A stretch of DNA of 12,559 bases from an uncultured Actinomycetes bacterium (GTDB lineage Bacteria > Actinomycetota > Thermoleophilia > Gaiellales > Gaiellaceae): NCBI GenBank assembly GCA_903930195.1, contig CAIYXH010000243.1:1-12559 (forward strand), read 5' to 3'. The first letter of the stretch is position 1. Each line of letters starts with the position of its first letter. This document shows, piece after piece, positions 1-4,927 of the stretch. Below the pieces are notes generated by a model that ran no database searches, was not told where the DNA came from, and saw only the letters and a program-made list of their open reading frames with translations. A program made the translations under genes and the position numbers.

Positions 1-1279
1 CGCCGGCCTTCGAGAGCTCGACGACGTCGCCGTTCTCGGCGATCACGATGGAGCCCGCCGGAACGCCGGCATCACGGCCGAGGCGCGCGTGTGCAGCCTG
101 CATCCGGTACTCGCCGTGGACCGGCATCAGCGCCTTCGGCCGGATCAGGCTGAGCAGCGTGCGCATCTCCTCCGAGCGCGCGTGGCCGGAGACGTGCACG
201 GGCGCGTTCTCCTCGTGCAGCACCTCGGCGCCGCTCCGGGTGAGGCGGTTGATCGAGTCGTGGACGCGCAATTCGTTGCCGGGGACCGGGCGCGCGGAGA
301 TGATCACGGTGTCGCCGCGTTCGACGCGAACGGCCGGGTGATCGTTGTAGGCGATGCGCGTGAGGGCCGAGAGCGGCTCGCCCTGGGAGCCTGTGCAAAG
401 GATCAGCTGCTCGTGCGGCTCGAGCTCGTCGAGGTCGTTCGGACGGACGAAGATGTCCTCGGGCGCCTCGACGTAGCCGAGGCTGCGCGCGATGTTGACG
501 TTCTTGCGCATCGAACGGCCGATCACGGCGACCTTGCGGTTCGAGGTCACGGCGACGTCGATCGCCTGCTGCAGGCGGTGGATGTTCGAGGCGAAGGACG
601 AGACGAGGACGCGACCGGTGCGCGAAGGGATGATCTGGCGGAACGCCTCGCCGACGACGCGCTCCGACTGGGTGAAGCCCGGGCGCTCGGCGTTCGTCGA
701 GTCGGCCAGGAGCAGATCGACGCCGCGGTTGCCGAGGTCGGCGAGCTTGCCGACGTCGGTGCGAAGACCGTCGACGGGCGTGTGGTCGAGCTTCCAGTCG
801 CCGGTGTGGAAGACGCGGCCGGCGGCGGTCTCGATCGCGATGCCGGCGGCATCGGGGATCGAGTGCGACATGCGCACGAAGTCGATCTTGAACGGACCGA
901 TGTCGAACGCACCCGCGTCGGGGTCGACCTCGCGCAGCTCGGCGGCGCGCAGCAGGCCATGCTCGTCGAGCTTCGACGAGACGAGGGCGAGGGTCAGCTT
1001 CGTCGCGTAGATCTCCTTGACCCGCACCTCGCGGAGGAGATACGGCAGCGCGCCGACGTGATCCTCGTGCGCGTGGGTCAGCAGGACAGCGCGTACCTCG
1101 CGGTCGAGGAGGTACGTGAAGTCGGGAAGGATGATGTCGACGCCGAGGTGCTCGTCGCGCGGGAACGCAAGGCCGACGTCGACGACGATGGTCTCCCCGC
1201 CGATCTCGAAGACGGTCATGTTCTTGCCGACTTCGCCGAGCCCGCCGAGCGGGATCACGCGTAGGACCTGGTCGCTCAT
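1..1279 (-). CDS. rnj: Ribonuclease J, N-terminal ~426 residues (3' end outside the window)
   Basis: Metallo-beta-lactamase/beta-CASP ribonuclease with endonuclease and 5'-3' exonuclease activity, used for rRNA maturation and mRNA decay in the cytoplasm. The translation from ATG at 1279 stays open to the left edge (last full codon 2-4). It shows the N-terminal LGGLGEVGKN, the zinc motif THAHEDH (H69, H71, D73, H74), SHSIPD (H139), HTGDWKLD (D161), the beta-CASP segment with LADSTNAERPG and SSFASNIHR, then TGSQGEP, HVSGHARSEE (H366) and PVHGEYRM. RNase J is usually about 550 residues, so roughly 130 C-terminal residues are missing here. It begins 32 bases after dapA ends. No clear Shine-Dalgarno is seen; a TATGCT box at 1289-1294 lies 9 bases before the ATG and could be a -10 element, but read-through from dapA is equally possible. 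The family assignment is secure. Confidence 0.97.
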   Translation of the reverse strand, partial: MSDQVLRVIPLGGLGEVGKNMTVFEIGGETIVVDVGLAFPRDEHLGVDIILPDFTYLLDREVRAVLLTHAHEDHVGALPYLLREVRVKEIYATKLTLALVSSKLDEHGLLRAAELREVDPDAGAFDIGPFKIDFVRMSHSIPDAAGIAIETAAGRVFHTGDWKLDHTPVDGLRTDVGKLADLGNRGVDLLLADSTNAERPGFTQSERVVGEAFRQIIPSRTGRVLVSSFASNIHRLQQAIDVAVTSNRKVAVIGRSMRKNVNIARSLGYVEAPEDIFVRPNDLDELEPHEQLILCTGSQGEPLSALTRIAYNDHPAVRVERGDTVIISARPVPGNELRVHDSINRLTRSGAEVLHEENAPVHVSGHARSEEMRTLLSLIRPKALMPVHGEYRMQAAHARLGRDAGVPAGSIVIAENGDVVELSKAG

Positions 1280-1311
1280 CGTCGGGACAGCATACGGGCG
1301 TCGCCCGCGGC

Positions 1312-2187
1312 TCAGGCCGGGACGAGCAGGCCGAGGCGCGAGAGGCAGTCGCGCACGCGGGCGAGCTCCTCGTCGGTCGGCGGCACCATCGGCAGGCGGA
1401 ACGCTCCACCGTCGAGACCCAGCAGGTTGACGGCGGCCTTGATCGGGATCGGGTTGGTCGCGATCGTCAGCAGCTCGTACGCGGGGGCAAGCTCGGCGTC
1501 GATGGCGCGGGCGCGTTCGACATCCCCGTCGAGATTCGCCTGCACCTGCGCTGCGGTCTGCGGGCCGGCCACGTGGGTGTGGACGAGCACCCCGCCCACC
1601 GCGCCGAGCTCCATGAACGGCTGCAGCAGGTCACCGTCGCCGGCGTAGAGGTCGAGCCCCGTCCCGACGATGTGGCGCGCCTCGGCGAGGTCGGGATACG
1701 ACTGCTTCACCGCGGTCACGTTCTCGATCTCTGCGAGCCGGCTGATCGTGTCGGGCTCGATGTGGACGATGACGCGGCTCGGGATGTTGTAGGCGATCAG
1801 CGGCCGGTCGGTCGCCTGAGCGATCGCCTCGAAGTGCGCGACGATCCCGCGCTGCGGCGGCTTGTTGTAGTAGGGCGTCACGACAAGGAACGCATCGGCC
1901 CCGAGCTCGTGCGCCTGCTCCGTCATCTCGATCGAGTGGCGGGTGTCGTTCGTCCCGCTGCCGGCGATGACGGTGGCGCGATCCCCCACCGCCTCGATGG
2001 CAGCGCGGATCAGGCTAATTCGCTCTTCGTCGGAGAGCGTCGGCGATTCGCCGGTCGTCCCGGCGACGACGAGCCCGTCTGACCCGTTCGCAACGAGATG
2101 CGCCGCGAGCCGCTGAAAGCCGTCGTAGTCGACCGATCCGTCCGCCCCGAAAGGCGTAACGATCGCCGTGAGCACCCGTCCAAGCAC
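1312..2187 (-). CDS. dapA: 4-hydroxy-tetrahydrodipicolinate synthase
   Basis: Condenses pyruvate with aspartate semialdehyde, the first committed step of diaminopimelate/lysine synthesis. The 291-residue TIM barrel has GTTGES (T44, T45), PYYNKP (Y107), IAYNIPSR (Y133, R138) and the Schiff-base lysine in TAVKQ (K161). With the GTG start at 2187 these fall on the same numbers as in E. coli DapA (T44, Y107, Y133, R138, K161), which supports this start. The frame is open upstream to 2292, but those 35 extra residues look nothing like the family. A TACCAT box ends 6 bases before the GTG and there is no Shine-Dalgarno, which suggests a leaderless transcript. The stop is TGA at 1312-1314 and rnj follows 32 bases later, matching the actinobacterial dapA-rnj pair. 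Residue 36 bases further in (GTG at 2175) is a less likely start. Confidence 0.96.
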   Translation of the reverse strand: MLGRVLTAIVTPFGADGSVDYDGFQRLAAHLVANGSDGLVVAGTTGESPTLSDEERISLIRAAIEAVGDRATVIAGSGTNDTRHSIEMTEQAHELGADAFLVVTPYYNKPPQRGIVAHFEAIAQATDRPLIAYNIPSRVIVHIEPDTISRLAEIENVTAVKQSYPDLAEARHIVGTGLDLYAGDGDLLQPFMELGAVGGVLVHTHVAGPQTAAQVQANLDGDVERARAIDAELAPAYELLTIATNPIPIKAAVNLLGLDGGAFRLPMVPPTDEELARVRDCLSRLGLLVPA

Positions 2188-2229
2188 GTGCCCATGGTAG
2201 ACACCCCGCCCGCCGTCCCCACGGGACAA
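2188..2229 (-). promoter_or_regulatory. Probable leaderless promoter of dapA
   Basis: Reading the minus strand, TACCAT (2199-2194) fits the actinobacterial -10 pattern TAnnnT and is followed by exactly 6 bases and then the GTG start, so transcription would begin at or next to the start codon. No purine-rich Shine-Dalgarno precedes the GTG. A TTGTCC hexamer sits at 2229-2224, but the 24-base spacer is too long for a classical -35. The M16 gene has the same arrangement. The call rests on spacing and on the missing Shine-Dalgarno and is inference. Confidence 0.45.
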
Positions 2230-2235
2230 GTCCCG
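2222..2235. repeat. Small inverted repeat upstream of dapA
   Basis: CGGGAC at 2222-2227 and GTCCCG at 2230-2235 form a perfect 6-bp inverted repeat around an AA centre (TT on the minus strand). It lies in the gap between the methyltransferase and dapA, about 35-50 bases before the dapA start. There is no T tract after it, so it is unlikely to be an intrinsic terminator. It could be an operator half-site pair or chance in GC-rich DNA. Confidence 0.3.
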
Positions 2236-2335
2236 ATGCCAGTCATCTCGGGCCGTGAGCGCGCGCGGTGACCGAAACCCTGCGGCCATCACGATCGCGT
2301 ACCGGCCAGCCGGGATACGCCACGATGCCAGTCAT
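2234..2335. repeat. 13-bp direct repeat flanking the methyltransferase-dapA gap
   Basis: CGATGCCAGTCAT occurs exactly at 2234-2246 and again at 2323-2335, 89 bases apart. The second copy overlaps the TGA stop of the methyltransferase (2332-2334). The first copy abuts the inverted repeat at 2222-2235 and shares two bases with it. The 144-base gap holds no gene I can support; apart from these repeats and the dapA promoter candidate I see nothing in it. Origin and function are unknown; it may be the scar of a duplication or of a lost or gained gene. Confidence 0.5.
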
Positions 2336-2910
2336 TGGTAACGGAAGTGGTACGCGCTGCGGATGCGGACGACGCGGGCGGCGACGGGTTCCGTGGAAAC
2401 TCGGGCCAGGAAGTCGGCCTCGTGGGGGCGGTTGCCGAGGCCGAGGAGGGTCTCGGGGGCGAGGGTTGGCAGCAGGCGGGCCAGCGGGTCGACGTTGCGG
2501 GGCTCGTAGAGGACATCGGCGGCGAGGGCGAGGTCGAAGGCGCCGGTGAGCGTGCGCCAGTCGGCGACGCGCGCGGCGAGCTCGATGCCGTTGCGGGCGG
2601 CGTTCTGCTCGAGGAGCTCGATGGCCTCGGGCGCCCAGTCGGTCGCGACGACCGTCGCTCCTCGAGACGCCGCGACGAAGGACGGGACGCCGAGGCCGCA
2701 GCCGAGCTCGACCACGCGCACGCCGGAGAGATCGGCGGGCAACGCCGAGGCGAGGGCGAGTGCCGCCGGCCAGAGCTGGGCCCAGTAGGGCATGAACTCG
2801 TCCTCGGCGAACCGGGACTCGTCGATCAGCGCCTCGGGGTCGACCGGGACGAGCAGCGACAGCTCGACGCCGCCCGCTGCGACCCGCTGCTCGGCGAGCG
2901 CCGTGCCCAA
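2332..2910 (-). CDS. Small class I SAM-dependent methyltransferase, METTL/ETFB-KMT-like
   Basis: A 192-residue Rossmann-fold methyltransferase. The signature PYWAQLWPAAL (41-51) precedes motif I, VVELGCGLGVPS (67-78). Motif II gives the acidic ribose ligand in ATDWAP (D91), ADW at 116-118 is motif III, and DLALAADVLYEP (126-137) is the motif IV region. The order PYWxxLWP then ELGCGxG is typical of the protein-lysine methyltransferase-like group (METTL20/21, annotated in bacteria as Nnt1- or ETFB-KMT-like); the substrate cannot be told from sequence. The TTG start at 2910 is the only reasonable one before the domain, since the next in-frame candidate, Met40, would cut into it. It has no good Shine-Dalgarno and lies 11 bases after dapB's stop, so translational coupling is plausible. 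It is the last gene of the M16-dapB unit and sits where actinomycetes usually carry thyX. Confidence 0.85.
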   Translation of the reverse strand: MGTALAEQRVAAGGVELSLLVPVDPEALIDESRFAEDEFMPYWAQLWPAALALASALPADLSGVRVVELGCGLGVPSFVAASRGATVVATDWAPEAIELLEQNAARNGIELAARVADWRTLTGAFDLALAADVLYEPRNVDPLARLLPTLAPETLLGLGNRPHEADFLARVSTEPVAARVVRIRSAYHFRYQ

Positions 2911-2921
2911 AGACCGGGCGC

Positions 2922-3548
2922 TCAGAGGAGCGCGTCGAGGCCGACCGTGACGCCCGGCGGCAGCTCGGCGAGCTTCCGCAGCGCCAGGAGCACCCCGGGG
3001 GCGAACGCCTCGCGGGACGTGGTGTCGTGCCGGATCGAGAGCGTCTGCCCCGGGCCACCGAGGAGCACCTCCTGATGGGCGACGAGGCCGGGCAGGCGGA
3101 TCGAGTGGATCGGAACCTCGCCTTCCATCGCGGCCGCAGTCGCGAGCGCCGTGCCGGAGGGCGAGTCGAGCTTCGTCGCGTGGTGGAGCTCGACGATCTC
3201 GGCCGCGTCGAGATACCGGGACGCCTCGACGGCGAAGCGCATCATCAGCACCGCCCCGATGGCGAAGTTCGCGGCGAAGAAGACGGGCACGCCCGCGGCC
3301 TTCGCCGCAGCGTCGATCGCGTCCACCGACCAGCCCGTGGTGCCGACGACGCTCGGGATGCCGGCGTCGATCGCGCGCCGGACGTTTGCCTCGGCTGCTG
3401 ACGGAGCTGTGAAGTCGACCATCGCGTCGGCCTCCGCCTCGGTCGCGACGAGCACGTGACCTGCCGCCTCGAGCGCCGGCCCGAGCGCCGCAGCAACCTT
3501 GCCCGTCACGGGTGAGGGCGGGCTCCAGCCGTTGAGGATGACCTTCAC
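2922..3548 (-). CDS. dapB: 4-hydroxy-tetrahydrodipicolinate reductase, short form
   Basis: Reduces the DapA product with NAD(P)H in lysine/diaminopimelate synthesis. At 208 residues it is shorter than the E. coli enzyme (273) and near the short Thermotoga-type form. Visible motifs are DFTAPSA (45-51), GTTG (69-72), AANFAIG (92-98), the catalytic signature ELHHATKLDSPSGTA (120-134, with H122, H123 and K126 matching E. coli H159, H160 and K163) and IRLPGLVAHQEV (150-161). The oddity is the N-terminus: where the family has a GxxGxMG dinucleotide-binding loop, this protein has NGWSPPSPVTGKV (6-18), keeping the final glycine but not the usual spacing or the methionine-glycine. The catalytic part looks intact, so it is probably active. 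The GTG start at 3548 overlaps the TGA of the M16 gene (GTGA), implying translational coupling. dapA lies two genes downstream. Confidence 0.94.
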   Translation of the reverse strand: MKVILNGWSPPSPVTGKVAAALGPALEAAGHVLVATEAEADAMVDFTAPSAAEANVRRAIDAGIPSVVGTTGWSVDAIDAAAKAAGVPVFFAANFAIGAVLMMRFAVEASRYLDAAEIVELHHATKLDSPSGTALATAAAMEGEVPIHSIRLPGLVAHQEVLLGGPGQTLSIRHDTTSREAFAPGVLLALRKLAELPPGVTVGLDALL

Positions 3549-4831
3549 GCGGCCTCCGCGAGCCCCGGCGCGATGCCTTCGAGCGCCGCCAGGAAGCGAT
3601 CCTCGCGCGGCCCGATGCCCGCCGCCGACAGCCGCCCGGGCGCGAGCAGCGTGGCCGCGAGCGAGCAGACGGCGTCGGCGTCGACCGCGTCGACCTCGGC
3701 GATCACCTGCTCCGGCGTAAGGATCTCGACGTCGGTGATCAGCGCCTTGCCGAGGCGGCTCATCCGTGCGGACGTGGACTCGAGCGAGAGCAGCATCCGG
3801 CCCTTGAGGTTCTCCTGCGCCCGCTCGAGCTCGCGGGGACGAAGGTTGCCGCCGGCGATGTCGGCGATCTCGGCACCCGCGATCTTCAGCGCCTCCTCGA
3901 GGTTCTCCTCGCGCGTCCCCACGTAGAGGCCGACCTGACCCGTCTCTGCGTAGCTCGAGGTGAAGCTGTAGACCGAGTACGCCATCCCCCGCTTCTCGCG
4001 GATCTCCTGGAAGAGCCGCGACGACGCGGAGCTGCCGAGGATCGCGTCGAGGATCGCGGCCGCGAACCGGCGCGGGTCGGTGCGCGCGAGTCCGGGTGCC
4101 GCGCGACAGACGTGGTACTGCTCGGTGTCCTTCTCGCCGACCCGCAGCCCCGGTGCGGGCTCTTGCGTGAGCAGCTCGCGCACGTGCGGCGCCGGCGTGG
4201 GCGGCGCGTGCCGCGTCACCGCCGCGTCGGCCAGCTCGACGAGCCGGTCGTGGTCGACGTTCCCCGCCGCCGCAAGGACGATCTTGCCGGGTGCGTAGCC
4301 GCTGCGGTGGTAGCTCGAGAGCGCCTCCCTGGTGACCGACGAGATCACCTCGGCGGTCCCGATCACCGGTCGGCCGAGCGGATGCGAGCCGAAGACGGCC
4401 TCGCCGAGCAGGTCGTGGACGAGATCCTGCGGCGTGTCGTCGTACATGGCGATCTCCTCGAGGACGACCTCGCGCTCGGCGTCGAGATCGTCGAAGAGCG
4501 GTGCGAAGAGCATCTCGCCCATCACGTCGAGCGCACGCTCGAGCCCGTGATCCGGGATGCGCGCGTACACCTCGGTGTGCTCACGCGACGTCGCCGCGTT
4601 CAGCTCCCCACCGAGCTCGTCGAAGAGCTCCGCCACCTCGAGCGCCGTGTAGGACGGCGAGCCGCGGAAGAGCAGGTGCTCGATGAAGTGCGAGACGCCC
4701 GCGGTCGCAGCGGTCTCGTCCCGGGCTCCGACGGCGACCCAGTAGCCGAGCGCAACCGAGCGTATGCCCGGGAGACGTTCCGTGACGACGCGTACGCCGC
4801 TCGGGAGCTCGGTCAGCGACCAGGAATCCAT
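3545..4831 (-). CDS. M16 family zinc peptidase (PepR/mitochondrial processing peptidase-like)
   Basis: Zinc metallopeptidase of the pitrilysin/MPP class, 428 residues with ATG at 4831. The inverted zinc motif HFIEH is at 48-52 (ligands H48 and H52, catalytic E51), and the distal glutamate is in EREVVLEEIAMY (E125 or E126). The N-terminal M16 domain spans about 12-155. The C-terminal M16 domain follows to about residue 340 and includes SSRLFQEIREKRGMAYSVYSF, the substrate-binding element typical of active single-chain members. No signal peptide or membrane segment is seen, so it is probably cytoplasmic. The frame is open to a TTG at 4873, but that lies inside or just at the terminator stem, and homologues begin near the LTELPSGVRVV segment. 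A TACGAT box ends 6 bases before the ATG, suggesting a leaderless mRNA. In actinobacteria this gene (pepR in mycobacteria) follows pnp, as here. The substrate is unknown. Confidence 0.94.
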   Translation of the reverse strand: MDSWSLTELPSGVRVVTERLPGIRSVALGYWVAVGARDETAATAGVSHFIEHLLFRGSPSYTALEVAELFDELGGELNAATSREHTEVYARIPDHGLERALDVMGEMLFAPLFDDLDAEREVVLEEIAMYDDTPQDLVHDLLGEAVFGSHPLGRPVIGTAEVISSVTREALSSYHRSGYAPGKIVLAAAGNVDHDRLVELADAAVTRHAPPTPAPHVRELLTQEPAPGLRVGEKDTEQYHVCRAAPGLARTDPRRFAAAILDAILGSSASSRLFQEIREKRGMAYSVYSFTSSYAETGQVGLYVGTREENLEEALKIAGAEIADIAGGNLRPRELERAQENLKGRMLLSLESTSARMSRLGKALITDVEILTPEQVIAEVDAVDADAVCSLAATLLAPGRLSAAGIGPREDRFLAALEGIAPGLAEAA

Positions 4832-4873
4832 CGGAGGATCGTAGTGCCAGCGACCGCCGTCCAGAAACGACAA
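4832..4873 (-). promoter_or_regulatory. Probable leaderless promoter of the M16-dapB-methyltransferase unit
   Basis: On the minus strand TACGAT (4843-4838) is followed by 6 bases and the ATG at 4831, with no Shine-Dalgarno between them. TTGTCG (4873-4868) lies 24 bases upstream of the box; TTCTGG (4866-4861) would be the hexamer at the classical 17-base spacing, but it is a poor match. A promoter is expected because the strong stem at 4874-4905 should separate this unit from pnp. Inference from pattern and position only. Confidence 0.45.
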
Positions 4874-4905
4874 GGGCCGGCCTTGCGTGGAAGCAAGGCC
4901 GGCCC
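4868..4905 (-). terminator. Hairpin terminator or 3' stabilising stem after pnp
   Basis: A perfect 13-bp GC-rich stem: GGGCCGGCCTTGC at 4874-4886 pairs with GCAAGGCCGGCCC at 4893-4905 around a 6-base loop. It begins 22 bases after the pnp stop. On the transcribed strand the stem is followed by TTGTCGTTTCTGG, only moderately U-rich, so it is an imperfect intrinsic terminator. A stable 3' stem that halts PNPase itself would have the same shape. Position and stem quality are seen directly; the termination role is inferred. Confidence 0.7.
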
Positions 4906-4927
4906 CGGTCAGACAGCCGAGTCGGGT

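Noticed and set aside
72..1409. Long open frames on both strands over the left end (minus 72-1409, plus 89-1264)
   Set aside because: RNase J occupies another minus-strand frame with all catalytic motifs; these are its shadows.
2188..2292. 35-residue N-terminal extension of DapA
   Set aside because: The GTG at 2187 gives catalytic numbering identical to E. coli DapA and has a leaderless promoter box; the extension lacks similarity and covers the promoter and repeats.
2243..3058. 271-codon minus-strand frame over the methyltransferase and dapB
   Set aside because: Arg/Pro-rich shadow frame; the methyltransferase and dapB frames show clear motifs.
4832..4873. TTG start of the M16 peptidase at 4873
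   Set aside because: It directly abuts the terminator stem, has no Shine-Dalgarno and adds residues not seen in the family; ATG at 4831 fits better.
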